This document shows positions 26,689 to 35,701 of a DNA stretch of 60,023 bases, in pieces (the first letter of the stretch is position 1; each line of letters opens with the position of its first letter). The notes below the pieces were generated by a model. The model was not told the DNA's origin, ran no database searches, and worked only from the letters and a program-made list of their open reading frames with translations. This DNA comes from Bryobacteraceae bacterium. Lineage in GTDB: Bacteria; Acidobacteriota; Terriglobia; Bryobacterales; Bryobacteraceae. The stretch is from positions 1 to 60,023 of the forward strand of contig JAIEPW010000008.1 in the NCBI GenBank assembly GCA_019748195.1, given 5' to 3'. The position numbers were made by a program, and so were the translations under genes.

Positions 26689-28035
26689 TTACTCAGCCCC
26701 GGACCGGCCGCCGCGTCCGCCGCCCGTGAAAAGCTTCATCGGATTCGCCTTCACGTCGATGGTCACGTCGAACCAGCCGATCATCATTTCTTCCCAGCTT
26801 TGATCGCCCCACCGGACATTCACCTTCGGGTCGGGGTTGTACTTGTTGTTCGGCGAGTTGTCGAAGTGCGCGATGCACTCCATCTTCGTGCCCTTGGGCA
26901 TCACCTTGGGTTGATCGAAGTAGTAGAACAACTGCCAATTGAAGTCATAGCGGGGAACGTTCAACAGCGTCTCGGTTTCGCCGGTGGGATACGTCACTTT
27001 ATAGGTGAAGTCCTTGCCGCGCAGGTGCATGTGCGGCATCAGGCTGATCAGTGTCGCTTCGTCGCCGAAGGTGAATCCGCTGCGGACTTCGTGTGCCGGG
27101 GCGCCGGCCGGGATCTCAAACGCCGCGTTGGTGGCGTTCATGGTGATCATGCGGCGCTGAACCGGCTCTTTCGCAAACACCAGTCCAATCTTGGACTGGT
27201 CCTTGGTCGCCTTTCCGCTTGCGGTGTAGTGCATCTGGAAAACGATGTCCGCGCCGGCGGGAAGCAGCTTCGCCGAGCCCTTGGGCGCGACCTGCGGGTT
27301 CATGCCGGGAGCGTAGCCGACGAGCAGTTCAATACCCGCCATGGACGCGCCGGCTTCGGAATTCTGGGGATCGCCCCCGCCCTCGCCCGCGCGCCGCGAC
27401 CGGACCTCGCGCTTGGGAACAAAGGGAACTCCGGGAACCGCATCCTTCATCCAGGGGGACCCCTTAGGACGGATGAAAGCGATCACATGGTGCACCACGT
27501 CGCGCTTGTCCGGCCGGACTTCGGCCATCGTCACCCACTTGTCTTCAGCGAAGTTAGTGGGCAGCACAACGTACTGATACTCGATGGTGCCCTCGGCGGG
27601 AACTTCGAAAGGCTTGGGCATCTCGAAGACGGCGTCCGGCTGCGCGATCCGCCAGCCCTGCAGGAATTGCCGCGGCGGAGGCGCGTCCTTGATACTGCCT
27701 TCCTTGGCTCCCGCATCCACCCAGCTCGAGATGGTCTTGATATCGGCGTCGCTGAGGCGCGAATCGTTGGCCCACTTGCCGTGCGCCGGATCCGCGAACC
27801 AGGGCGGCATCACCCGAGTGGTAACCGCCTGCTTCATGGCCTTGGCCCATGGCCGGGTCGACTTGTAGTCCAGGAACGACATCGGCCCGGCTTCGCCGGG
27901 ACGATGGCACTCCTGGCAGTTCTTCTGCAGGATGGGCAGCACATCCTTGTGAAACGTGACTTGCTTGGCCGTCGTGGTGTTCGCCGCCAGCGCCACGCCC
28001 GCGGACACAATTCCCAAAGCCCAGAACTTACTCAT
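26689..28035 (-). CDS. Cytochrome c fused to PHM-like dicopper monooxygenase (paralogue 2)
   Basis: 448 residues from ATG 28035, which has GGAGG nine bases upstream. Signal peptide (1-18), heme site C40-x-x-C43-H44, distal M76. Copper ligands present: H182-H183, H269, H335/H337 and M417, in the same order as in PHM. It differs from its neighbours by an insertion at about 207-232 (RSRRAGEGGGDPQNSE), and has a Gly/Arg-rich tail. It shares long blocks with paralogues 1 and 3 (DYKSTRPWAKA, PHMHLRGKDF, NVPRYDFNWQL). Confidence 0.85.
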   Translation of the reverse strand: MSKFWALGIVSAGVALAANTTTAKQVTFHKDVLPILQKNCQECHRPGEAGPMSFLDYKSTRPWAKAMKQAVTTRVMPPWFADPAHGKWANDSRLSDADIKTISSWVDAGAKEGSIKDAPPPRQFLQGWRIAQPDAVFEMPKPFEVPAEGTIEYQYVVLPTNFAEDKWVTMAEVRPDKRDVVHHVIAFIRPKGSPWMKDAVPGVPFVPKREVRSRRAGEGGGDPQNSEAGASMAGIELLVGYAPGMNPQVAPKGSAKLLPAGADIVFQMHYTASGKATKDQSKIGLVFAKEPVQRRMITMNATNAAFEIPAGAPAHEVRSGFTFGDEATLISLMPHMHLRGKDFTYKVTYPTGETETLLNVPRYDFNWQLFYYFDQPKVMPKGTKMECIAHFDNSPNNKYNPDPKVNVRWGDQSWEEMMIGWFDVTIDVKANPMKLFTGGGRGGRSGAE

Positions 28036-28065
28036 AGCCAGCTTCCTCCCCAACGGAACGCTTCG

Positions 28066-29358
28066 TTATTGCCCGCCCGTCGAACCCTTCTTGGGCTGCT
28101 TGGGACGGACCAGATCCATCATGCCGACGTCGGCCTTCACGGCGACGTCGAAAAAGCCGATCATCATTTCATCCCAGCTCTGCTCGCCGAAGCGGATCGC
28201 CTTCTTCGGGTCGGGATTTGCCGGGTTGTTGGCCGAGTTATCGAAATGCGCCGTGCACTCAATGATGGTGCCCGCGGGCATCTTCAGCGGCTCGGCCAGG
28301 TAATACGACAACTGCCAGTTGAAGTCATAGCGCGGCACGTTCAATAGTGTTTCGGTCCTTCCATCAGGGAACTTCACCCGGAACTGGAAGTCCTTGCCGC
28401 GCAGATGCATGTGCGGCAGCATCAGGATCAGATTACTGTCCTCATGAAGCTGGATCTTGGAGTCCACGCGATAGTTGGCGTCGCCCGGCGGGATCTCAAA
28501 TTCGTTGTTGGCCGCCGCCAGCGTGATCACGCGCTCACGGGGGGGCTCCTTGGCGAAGATCAGGCCGATCTTGGCGCGGTCCTGGGCCGCCTTCCCATTG
28601 GCCGTGTAGTGCAACTGCAGCACGATGTCGGAGCCGGCCTTCACCAGCTTCGCCTGCCCCGGCTTCAGCATGTTGGGGATCGTTCCCGGAGCATAGCCGG
28701 TGAGGAACTCGCCCATGCCGCGCTCGCTCTTGTGGTCCGGCGCGAAGGGCACGCCGGGCTTGGCGCCCTTCAGCCACGGATTGCCGGGCTCCCGCACGAA
28801 GGCGATGATGTGATGGCAAACCGCGCGATTGGACGGCCGGGATTCGGCAAACTGCACCCATTTGTCTTCCGTGAAGTTGGTGGGCAGAATGACGTAGTGG
28901 TAATCGATGGTCCCGCTGGCCGGAACCTCGAATGCCGCCGGCATCTCCAACACCACGTCGGGTTTGCCGATCGCCCAGCCTTCGGCGAAGGTCACCGCCG
29001 GGGGCGCATCCTTGGGCGAGCCTTCCTTGGCGCCGCCGTCGGCCCAGGCTACCAGCGTTTTGATGTCCGCTTCGGCCAGCGAACGGTCGTTGGCGAATTT
29101 GCCATGAGCCGGGTCGGCAAACCAGGGCGGCATCTTGCGGGTTTGCACCGCCTGCTTGATCGCCTTGGCCCAGGGCCGGGTGGACTTGTAATCGGTGAAG
29201 TGCATCGGGCCGGCTTCTCCGGGCCGATGGCAGCTTTGACAATTCTTCTGCAGGACAGGCAGAACGTCCTTATGAAAAGTGGGCTGGGAAGAACCGGTGG
29301 CGGCGGCCGCCAGACTTCCGCAAGCGAATCCCAGAACCGATAGAGACAGCAGTCGCAT
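28066..29358 (-). CDS. Cytochrome c fused to PHM-like dicopper monooxygenase (paralogue 3, first in the array)
   Basis: 430 residues; signal peptide (1-20); heme site C40-Q-S-C43-H44; distal M76. Copper ligands H182-H183 (CHHIIAF), H250, H316/H318 and M398 are intact. The residue before H250 is Leu (QLHYTANG), whereas paralogues 1 and 2 have Met. It is promoter-proximal and divergent from the flagellar genes. The order 3-2-1-truncated, with gaps of 30, 111 and 11 bases, suggests local duplication and one transcript. Confidence 0.85.
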   Translation of the reverse strand: MRLLSLSVLGFACGSLAAAATGSSQPTFHKDVLPVLQKNCQSCHRPGEAGPMHFTDYKSTRPWAKAIKQAVQTRKMPPWFADPAHGKFANDRSLAEADIKTLVAWADGGAKEGSPKDAPPAVTFAEGWAIGKPDVVLEMPAAFEVPASGTIDYHYVILPTNFTEDKWVQFAESRPSNRAVCHHIIAFVREPGNPWLKGAKPGVPFAPDHKSERGMGEFLTGYAPGTIPNMLKPGQAKLVKAGSDIVLQLHYTANGKAAQDRAKIGLIFAKEPPRERVITLAAANNEFEIPPGDANYRVDSKIQLHEDSNLILMLPHMHLRGKDFQFRVKFPDGRTETLLNVPRYDFNWQLSYYLAEPLKMPAGTIIECTAHFDNSANNPANPDPKKAIRFGEQSWDEMMIGFFDVAVKADVGMMDLVRPKQPKKGSTGGQ

Positions 29359-29720
29359 CCCTTTGAGCCTCCAACTCCTATCAATATACGACGGTGCGAA
29401 TGCCGAAGTTTTGTAAATTTGTGTCGCGGAAGCAGCGGCGGGAACGCCGTGATGATACGAATAAGCCTAATCTTTTCTGCTGTTTGGAGGGAACATCCGG
29501 GTGGATTCAGGCACCGGAACGATTCTCAGGGCATTAACACTGTTAAGGAAACTCTGTAAATTTTTGTAACAATAGCGGTTTGAGGGAGGGGCGAGCGAAG
29601 AGGTATTCCGCGAGACCACCATGGCACTACGCGGTTTTGCAGAGCGAACAGTGGCGGTTTTGCCGACTCACACTTTCCCTGGCGCTAACCGATAACCACC
29701 TTGGAGGCGAGGTCTCCACC
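29359..29720. promoter_or_regulatory. Divergent control region between copper/heme array and flagellar genes
   Basis: No gene is supported here. It holds AT-rich elements in a GC-rich genome: a 13-bp palindrome TTAACAcTGTTAA (29534-29546), and the motif TGTAAATTT twice (29412-29420 and 29555-29563). Near the flgM end, ACCGATAA (29688-29695) matches seven of eight bases of the sigma-28 -10 element GCCGATAA. The -35 box 15 bases upstream matches poorly (CACA against TAAA). An open frame from 29580 into flgM lacks support as an N-terminal extension. Confidence 0.4.
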
Positions 29721-29999
29721 ATGCGGATAGCAGACACAGGGCTCCCCTACCTGGAGCGGGCGGCGGAAGCGGGCAAGGTAGATGGGCAGGCCGTGGACAA
29801 GCGGGGAGCGGCAGTGGCGGGGGGCGACGCGGTACAAATCTCGCGGCTCGCGGCGGCGGTGCGGGCATTGGCGCCTGGGTCTCCGGAGAGAGCGGGAAGA
29901 CTGGCGCAACTGGAAGGGGCGGTGGAGAGCGGGCGGTACCGTGTGGACGCGGAACGGGTGGGGAGGTCGATTCTAGAGGAGGCGCTGCTTGCCGCCTGA
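29721..29999 (+). CDS. flgM: FlgM-like anti-sigma-28 factor
   Basis: 92 residues. The C-terminal half has the FlgM pattern: VQISRLAAAVRAL, then RLAQLEGAVESGRYRVDAERVGRSILEEAL. FlgM binds FliA and is exported when the hook is complete. The N-terminus is short and polar, as expected for its disordered export region. Identification is supported by position directly ahead of flgK and flgL. A putative sigma-28 promoter lies upstream, which would give feedback control. Confidence 0.8.
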   Translation: MRIADTGLPYLERAAEAGKVDGQAVDKRGAAVAGGDAVQISRLAAAVRALAPGSPERAGRLAQLEGAVESGRYRVDAERVGRSILEEALLAA

Positions 30000-30291
30000 A
30001 CTGTTGGCGCAACAACTGGCGAGCCTGTGTGCGGCGCTCGAGGACAAGCCGGGTTCGATTGAGGCCGCGGTGGACGCGCTGGCGGGGCTGACTGAGCAGG
30101 CGCGGGCGATGGACCTGACCCAGCCGGGCTTACCCCAACTCCAGCGGGAGATCGCGAGGTTGCGGGCGCTGGTGGACTCGGGGCGGACCGTGTTCGACGA
30201 ATGGGCGGCGCGCCTTTACGGAGAGGGCTACACGGCGTCCGGGGAACGTCCGGCGGGGCGCGGGCCAGGCCGGCTTTCGCTTGAGGGGTAA
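29989..30291 (+). CDS. FlgN-like flagellar chaperone (position-based)
   Basis: 100 residues starting at TTG 29989 inside the end of flgM. AGAGGAGG six bases upstream strongly supports this non-ATG start and translational coupling. The sequence is mostly helical (PELLAQQLASLCAALE, LPQLQREIARLRALVDSGRTVFDEW). FlgN, which escorts FlgK and FlgL to the export gate, is usually encoded exactly here. Sequence similarity alone is not convincing, so the call rests on location and helical character. Confidence 0.65.
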   Translation: MPPELLAQQLASLCAALEDKPGSIEAAVDALAGLTEQARAMDLTQPGLPQLQREIARLRALVDSGRTVFDEWAARLYGEGYTASGERPAGRGPGRLSLEG

Positions 30292-30367
30292 GCGGATTCA
30301 CGCCCGTCGGCCTGCGCGGCGGGCCAAATGAGTGACACGGAGTGAGGCGAGTGAAAAAGGACGAGCC

Positions 30368-31729
30368 ATGCCAAGTCTGACGGGAGCGTTGCTGGGAGCC
30401 TCCCAAGTCCTGCGCAGCTACGAGCGTTCGTTGAGCGTGGCGCAGAACAACGTGGCCAACGCGACCACGCCGGGCTACGTGAAGCAGCGGCAGTTGTTGA
30501 TTCCGATGGCGTTTGATCCGGAGCGGGAGTTGCCGGGAGGAGTGTTGCCGGGACCACTTTTGGATTCCCGAACGGGATTGCTCGAGCAAAACGTGTGGCG
30601 GCGCCAACAACAAGCGGGGATGCTGGCGCAGTCCGCCGAAGAGCTGGGCCGGTTGGAGGCGCAGTTCGACCTCGCGGCAGGATATGGGGCGCCGGCGGCG
30701 CTGAACCGGTTTTTCGCATCTTTCTCCCAGCTCAGCGTGAATCCAAACGACGAGGTCAGCCGCCGCGCGGTACTCGATCAAGCCGCGGAGACGGCCCAGG
30801 CGTTCCGCTCCACCGCGGGTGAGTTCGCGCAAGCGGACGCCAATTCCCGGGTACAAACACGCAACACGGTGGATCGCATTAACGCCCTGGTGGGAAAGCT
30901 GAGGGAGCTCAACGCCACGCGCCGGAACAACGGCGCGGTGGCCGACGATCCCGGGCTGGACGCCGCGGCGTACGCGACATTGGAAGAACTGGCGGAGTTT
31001 GCCGACATCGCCGGACTGAAACAGGCGGATGGAACGTTCAGCCTGTACCTGGGCGGGCAGACGCCGCTGCTGATCGGAACCAATCAGTATGCGATCTCGG
31101 CCGACGTCTCCACTCCGTGGACGGTAATCCGCGACGCTCTTTCGAACGACATCACGGCGCAGGTAAGCGGAGGCAGGCTGCGGGGTCTTCTCACGCTGCG
31201 CAACCAGACGCTACCGGGCTACACGGGCACGCTGCATCGGCTGGCCAAGGGGTTCGCGGATGAGCTGAACACGCAACTGTCGCTGGGTCTCGATCGGAGC
31301 GGCGTGCCGCCAACAAAGCCGCTGTTCACCTACGATGAGGACATCGGCGCCGCGTTCACGCTCGCGGTGACCGACCTCGCGCCGGATCAGCTTGCGGCGG
31401 CCCAGCCGGGCGCTCCGGGCGGCAACGGCAATGCCCTGGCAATCGCCCGGATGGGCGAACGCAAGACCATCGACGGATTCTCGTTCGCGGAGTTCTTCGG
31501 CAACCTCGGCGGGCGCGTGGGTCGCGACCTCGCCAACGCCCGGCAAGGCCTGGACCTGCAGCAGCGTACGCTGGCCCAGGCGCGATCTCTGCGCGCCGAA
31601 GCCACCGGCGTATCGCTCGACGAGGAAGCGGCCTACGTGTTGCAGGCACAGCGCGGATACCAGGCCGCGGCCAAGCTGGTCACCGTGCTCGACGAACTCA
31701 CCGAAACTGTTCTAGGACTAATGAGGTAA
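30368..31729 (+). CDS. flgK: Flagellar hook-associated protein 1
   Basis: Joins the hook to the filament junction. 453 residues: conserved N-terminus (SLSVAQNNVANATTPGYVKQ, the axial-protein rod motif), variable middle, and C-terminal helix (SLDEEAAYVLQAQRGYQAAAKLVTVLDELTETVLGL). It is at the short end of FlgK length. The frame is open to 30332, but ATG 30368 with GGA upstream begins the conserved helix correctly. Four bases separate its stop from flgL. Confidence 0.93.
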   Translation: MPSLTGALLGASQVLRSYERSLSVAQNNVANATTPGYVKQRQLLIPMAFDPERELPGGVLPGPLLDSRTGLLEQNVWRRQQQAGMLAQSAEELGRLEAQFDLAAGYGAPAALNRFFASFSQLSVNPNDEVSRRAVLDQAAETAQAFRSTAGEFAQADANSRVQTRNTVDRINALVGKLRELNATRRNNGAVADDPGLDAAAYATLEELAEFADIAGLKQADGTFSLYLGGQTPLLIGTNQYAISADVSTPWTVIRDALSNDITAQVSGGRLRGLLTLRNQTLPGYTGTLHRLAKGFADELNTQLSLGLDRSGVPPTKPLFTYDEDIGAAFTLAVTDLAPDQLAAAQPGAPGGNGNALAIARMGERKTIDGFSFAEFFGNLGGRVGRDLANARQGLDLQQRTLAQARSLRAEATGVSLDEEAAYVLQAQRGYQAAAKLVTVLDELTETVLGLMR

Positions 31730-31733
31730 ACCG

Positions 31734-32639
31734 ATGCTGAGTTTCCTGAAACCGTCCGATCAGATGTTCCTGAACGATCTGAACCGGATCGGCCAGCGGC
31801 TGGAGCGGGCGCAAACGCAGATCACCACGGGCCGGCGCGTGCAAAAGGCCTCTGATGATCCGGACGTGGTCAGCGACATCCTGCAGGCTCGCGCGACACT
31901 CAGCCGGCTGGAACAGGTCTCCTTCAACCTGGGGCGTTTCACCGCCGAAGTGAACTCCGCGGAACAATCGCTGCAGGCGGCAGTGAAGGTGGTGGATCGC
32001 ATCCGCACGTTAGGAACGCAGGGGGCCAACGGAACCGCCTCCGGGGAAACGCGCGCCACGCTCGCCGCGGAAGTGAGTGAAGCGCTGTCGCAGCTTGTTG
32101 GAATCAGCCGCACCAGCGTGGAAGGACGATATATCTTCTCCGGCGACGCCGACCAGCAGCCCCCCTACGAGTTCGACGCCGCGGGCGATCCTCCCTTCAG
32201 CTACTACCTGGGGTCCGAACCGACGCGTCAGGCCGAGCATCCCAACGGAACCACCTTTTCGGTCGCCCTTTCGGCGGAAACCATTTTCGACCCGGCCGAT
32301 CCGGCCGATAGCATCTTCCGGGCGGCCAACAACCTTCGCGCTGCCCTGCTCGCCAACGACCAGGACGCCATCCAGGCCGCCGTGGACGGCCTGAAGCGAC
32401 CCGCAACCCATGTGAACCGCCAGCTTTCCTACTTTGGAATCGCGCAGGGCCGCTTAAAGGAAGCGGGCGAGTTCGCGTCGCGTTACACGCTGCAGGTTCG
32501 CGGCCAACTGGCGAGTATCGAGGAAGCCGACCTCACCGAAGCGATCCTGGAATTGAACCAGGCGCGCCTGAACCAGGACGCGGCCCTGAACGCCCGCGCC
32601 AAGCAACCGAACACTTCCCTGTTCGACTACCTCCGCTGA
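31734..32639 (+). CDS. flgL: Flagellar hook-associated protein 3
   Basis: 301 residues, flagellin-like. N-terminal helices (LNRIGQRLERAQTQITTGRRVQKASDDP) and C-terminal helix (LTEAILELNQARLNQDAALNARAKQPNTSLFDYLR) carry the axial-assembly pattern. It forms the second junction ring between FlgK and the filament. Together with flgM and flgK it is the only flagellar material in the window; no filament, motor or export genes are near. Confidence 0.93.
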   Translation: MLSFLKPSDQMFLNDLNRIGQRLERAQTQITTGRRVQKASDDPDVVSDILQARATLSRLEQVSFNLGRFTAEVNSAEQSLQAAVKVVDRIRTLGTQGANGTASGETRATLAAEVSEALSQLVGISRTSVEGRYIFSGDADQQPPYEFDAAGDPPFSYYLGSEPTRQAEHPNGTTFSVALSAETIFDPADPADSIFRAANNLRAALLANDQDAIQAAVDGLKRPATHVNRQLSYFGIAQGRLKEAGEFASRYTLQVRGQLASIEEADLTEAILELNQARLNQDAALNARAKQPNTSLFDYLR

Positions 32640-32681
32640 AGAAGACTCCGCCGGCGCTTCCGAAGGGTTCAGAATAGCCAG

Positions 32682-33152
32682 GTGGGTGATCCGCTGATCC
32701 TCTGGACAGTCCGCCTCTCTCTGATCGCCGCCTTCGCCGCGGGCGTCCAACACCTGCGCGGACGGCCGTTCCGGGCGCTCTGGACGGTCGCGTTCGCGCT
32801 TTACCTGGCGCACGTCGCCGCGGCGTTCCATTACCGCCACAACTGGAGTCACTTCGCGGCCCTCGCCGACACCGCGCGGCAGACTCGCGAGCTGACCGGC
32901 TTCGACTACGGAGGAGGCTTGTGGTGGAACTACGGCGTGACTGCCCTGTGGGCTTTCGATGTCGCGCTGTTGTGGACCGCCGGGCGGCGGCCGCGCCGGT
33001 GGGCTCGAGCGTTTCTCCTCTTCTGGCTGTTCATGGCGGTGAATGGCGCGGTCGTCTTCGCCGCCGGGCCCATCCGGTGGCTCGGCGCGGCGGCGCTCCT
33101 GATTATCGCGGCGCTGTACTTGCGAAAGAAGCTCAACGCTTCTCTGAGCTGA
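32682..33152 (+). CDS. Integral membrane protein, unknown function
   Basis: 156 residues from GTG 32682, with four hydrophobic segments (about 5-22, 30-47, 85-103 and 108-150, the last possibly two helices). Trp- and Arg-rich loops; a His pair region HYRHNWSHFAAL. No family recognised. Its last 20 bases overlap the convergent amidohydrolase gene. Confidence 0.65.
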   Translation: MGDPLILWTVRLSLIAAFAAGVQHLRGRPFRALWTVAFALYLAHVAAAFHYRHNWSHFAALADTARQTRELTGFDYGGGLWWNYGVTALWAFDVALLWTAGRRPRRWARAFLLFWLFMAVNGAVVFAAGPIRWLGAAALLIIAALYLRKKLNASLS

Positions 33153-34335
33153 CTACCTTACCCTCAATCACCACTCCCGTACAATGCGTGGTGTACTCAA
33201 AGGGATCGCCGTCGAACATCGCGAGATCGCCGTCCTTGCCCGGTTCGAGCGATCCGACACGCTTATCGATTCCCAGAATGCGGGCGGCGTCGATGGTGAT
33301 GGACGCCAGCGCCTGATCGAAACTCAGGCCGTTGGCGGCGGCGATTCCGGCCTCCCACAGAAGCACGCGCGTCTTGGGAACATAAGCCTCGTAGCCGGTC
33401 TGCAACGCGAAGGGAATGCCGGCGGTCCTCAGCTTGGAAGCGGTCTCGAAACTGATGTTTTCCGCGTCTCCGTCGGATCTGTGCTGGCTGGCGTGGACAA
33501 TCACCGGATAACCGGACGCCTTGATTTCCTCGAGCACCATCGGAGCTTCGGCGACGCCGTCCAGGACCAGGCGAAGATTGAACTCCTTGGCGAGCCGGAT
33601 GGCGGAGATGATGTCATTGGCGCGGTGTACGGTCACGAGCAGCGGCAGTTCCCCCTTCACCACTCTCGCGAACGCCTCCATGCGCAGGTCGCGCGGGGGT
33701 TCCTTGCCTTTCTCGGCTTTGGCGAGCTTGTCGGCATAATCCTGCGCCTTGATAAACTCGCCGCGAAGCATGGCGATCGCCTTGCCGCGGGTTCCGGGGC
33801 TGCGTCCGGGCTGCGATTCGCGCGCTCCGTCGCCCAGCGTTGCCGCGATCATCGCCACGGGAACCATTACCGCGGCCTCCGGCGAGTTGCCGCGCGTTTT
33901 CACGATCATGGTTTGGCCGCTCACCAGGATGCCGGGCCCATGGCCGGTGTGCAGCGTGGTGACGCCCAGGCTGCGAACGAACTCCACCAGCTTCTCGTTG
34001 GGATCGTAGGCGTCGATGGCCCGCAACTCCGGCTGCATGGGCGAGGATCGCTCCACCTGATCCTGATCCTGCGGCTGGTTCTGATATCCGGACAAGCCGA
34101 CGACGGAATGAGCATCCACGAATCCGGGAGTCACCACCTTGGCCGACAGGGTCTGGAATCCGGCGGGGATCTGGACCTGAGAAGCGGGACCAACGCGCTC
34201 CACCTTGCCATCCCGGATCAGAACGACGCCGTTGGAGATGGGCGCGCCGGCCGCCGTATGCACGGTGTCGCCCTTGACGGCGATATTTTGCGCGAACGCT
34301 CCGGCGGCGAACGCAAGCATCAGAGCGTAGCGCAT
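33133..34335 (-). CDS. Exported amidohydrolase-family protein lacking the first metal-binding HxH
   Basis: 400 residues, signal peptide (1-15). Fold of imidazolonepropionase/dihydroorotase-type amidohydrolases: VTPGFVDAH at strand 1, TVHRANDI, VIVHASQHR, and the C-terminal SLEPGKDGDLAMFDGDP. In the usual HxH, the second His is Val here (H76-S-V78), while its upstream neighbour keeps HSH. Metal binding, and so activity, may be altered. Its start overlaps the neighbour's stop by one base (TAATG), and GGAGG precedes it, so the pair is translationally coupled. Confidence 0.85.
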   Translation of the reverse strand: MRYALMLAFAAGAFAQNIAVKGDTVHTAAGAPISNGVVLIRDGKVERVGPASQVQIPAGFQTLSAKVVTPGFVDAHSVVGLSGYQNQPQDQDQVERSSPMQPELRAIDAYDPNEKLVEFVRSLGVTTLHTGHGPGILVSGQTMIVKTRGNSPEAAVMVPVAMIAATLGDGARESQPGRSPGTRGKAIAMLRGEFIKAQDYADKLAKAEKGKEPPRDLRMEAFARVVKGELPLLVTVHRANDIISAIRLAKEFNLRLVLDGVAEAPMVLEEIKASGYPVIVHASQHRSDGDAENISFETASKLRTAGIPFALQTGYEAYVPKTRVLLWEAGIAAANGLSFDQALASITIDAARILGIDKRVGSLEPGKDGDLAMFDGDPFEYTTHCTGVVIEGKVVSSEKR

Positions 34336-35630
34336 TAGCGGTGATCCTCCTCGCCGCCGTGCAGGTGCAGGGCGGACTGCCGGTCGGCGGAGCCGTAGCC
34401 GCCGGTCTGATAAAGGCGGTCCTTGGGATTCGACCGGTCAAAGACCTTCACGCCGTCCACCCAGGTTTCGAGAACCTTGGTATAGACGCTGAGCGGGTCG
34501 CCGGAGAGCAGAATGAAATCAGCGTCCTTGCCGGCTTCGAGCGATCCGACGCGGGACTCGAGGTCGAGCATCCTGGCGTTGGCCATGGTGACGCCATACA
34601 ACGCCTTGTCGCGCGACATCCCGGCGCGCACCGCGAGCGCGGCGGATCGCAGGAAGAGCCGGGAATCGAGAATACCGTCGTCGGTATGGAAGCCGACGAG
34701 CACGCCGGCTTTCTCGAGCGCGGCGGCGGAGGCGAGCGAGTTGTCCTTCGCCTCCAGCTTCCCGCCGGGCGATTCGATGACGATGAGCGAAACGGGCGCT
34801 TTCGCGGCGGCGATTTCGTCCGCCACCATCCAGGCGTCGCTGACGTGCTGCAGGACGACGCGGAAATTGAACTCCTTGGCGAGGCGCAGCACGGAGAGGA
34901 TGTCGTCGTGGCGATGAGTATGGTGCTGCACGGCACGCTTGCCGTCGAGGACATCGATGAGCGCTTCGTAGCGGAGGTCGCGGGGCGGCAACTTCGATTT
35001 GTCGCCGCCGGCCGCGCGGACCTTGTCGCGGTACTCCTGGGTTTTGATGAAAAGGTCGCGAGCCATGGCCATGGTCTTGCCGCGCGTTCCCGGAAACGGC
35101 GCGGCGCGGCGCGGGTTGGTGCCGTTGGCCATTTTGATGCCGCCGGCGATGGAGCCGTCGGGGAGGCGGATGAGCATGTCGTCAATGACGCGGCCGTCGC
35201 GCAGCTTCAGGTAGAGAGTCTGTCCGCTGAGAACATGGCCGGAGCCTGGCATTACGTTGGCGACGGTAATCCCGCCGGACTGAGCTTTTTGCAAGCGGGA
35301 ATCGCGAACGTCGAGCGAATCCAGAATCCGGACATCGGGTTGCAGCGCGGCGGAGCCGTCGGCTCCCTCGGGCCCCATGATGTGGCTGTGCGAATCCACC
35401 AGCCCAGGCATGATGATCTTGCCGGAAGCGTCGACGCGTTGCGCGCCCGCCGGGATGGTAGCGGAGCCGGCGGGTCCGGCGGCGAGGATCTTCCCGTTCT
35501 GAACCACCAGGACGCCGTTTGGAACTTCGGGGCCGGAGATGGGAATCAGCCGTGCCCCGGTGAAGGCGATGGGTGTAGTCTGCGCGAGCGCCGCCGCGGC
35601 GATCGCGAACATCGCGAAACTTCGGATCAT
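34335..35630 (-). CDS. Exported amidohydrolase
   Basis: 431 residues from ATG 35630 (GGGAG upstream; the open frame to 35750 is not preferred). Signal peptide (1-17). Metal motifs: MPGLVDSHSHIMG (H81, H83), AVQHHTHRHDDILS, VVLQHVSDAW, FHTDDGILD, and C-terminal SLEAGKDADFILLSGDP. A periplasmic cyclic-amidase or peptidase-like hydrolase; substrate not predictable. It is clearly a paralogue of the downstream gene (shared block GTRGKAxAM and the RDLRxEA region). Confidence 0.88.
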   Translation of the reverse strand: MIRSFAMFAIAAAALAQTTPIAFTGARLIPISGPEVPNGVLVVQNGKILAAGPAGSATIPAGAQRVDASGKIIMPGLVDSHSHIMGPEGADGSAALQPDVRILDSLDVRDSRLQKAQSGGITVANVMPGSGHVLSGQTLYLKLRDGRVIDDMLIRLPDGSIAGGIKMANGTNPRRAAPFPGTRGKTMAMARDLFIKTQEYRDKVRAAGGDKSKLPPRDLRYEALIDVLDGKRAVQHHTHRHDDILSVLRLAKEFNFRVVLQHVSDAWMVADEIAAAKAPVSLIVIESPGGKLEAKDNSLASAAALEKAGVLVGFHTDDGILDSRLFLRSAALAVRAGMSRDKALYGVTMANARMLDLESRVGSLEAGKDADFILLSGDPLSVYTKVLETWVDGVKVFDRSNPKDRLYQTGGYGSADRQSALHLHGGEEDHR

Positions 35631-35701
35631 GAAAGCTCCCAGGTGGCGGAAATCATCGAATCGCCATTGTAACGCGGGCTCCCGTCCGGTTGTTCCGGAG
35701 C

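Noticed and set aside
26800-28347. 515-codon open frame on the plus strand across two genes
   Set aside because: Antisense to the cytochrome-copper paralogues, spans a gene boundary and has no domain.
24515-29358. Tandem paralogues as an assembly duplication artefact
   Set aside because: The copies differ widely in sequence, insertions and spacing, so they are old duplicates.
29630-29646. Sigma-54-like TGGCAC ... TTGC before flgM
   Set aside because: The GG and GC elements are 14 bases apart instead of 10, so it does not meet the sigma-54 promoter rule.
29580-29720. 47-codon N-terminal extension of flgM
   Set aside because: No ribosome-binding site, non-FlgM composition, and it would include the predicted sigma-28 element.
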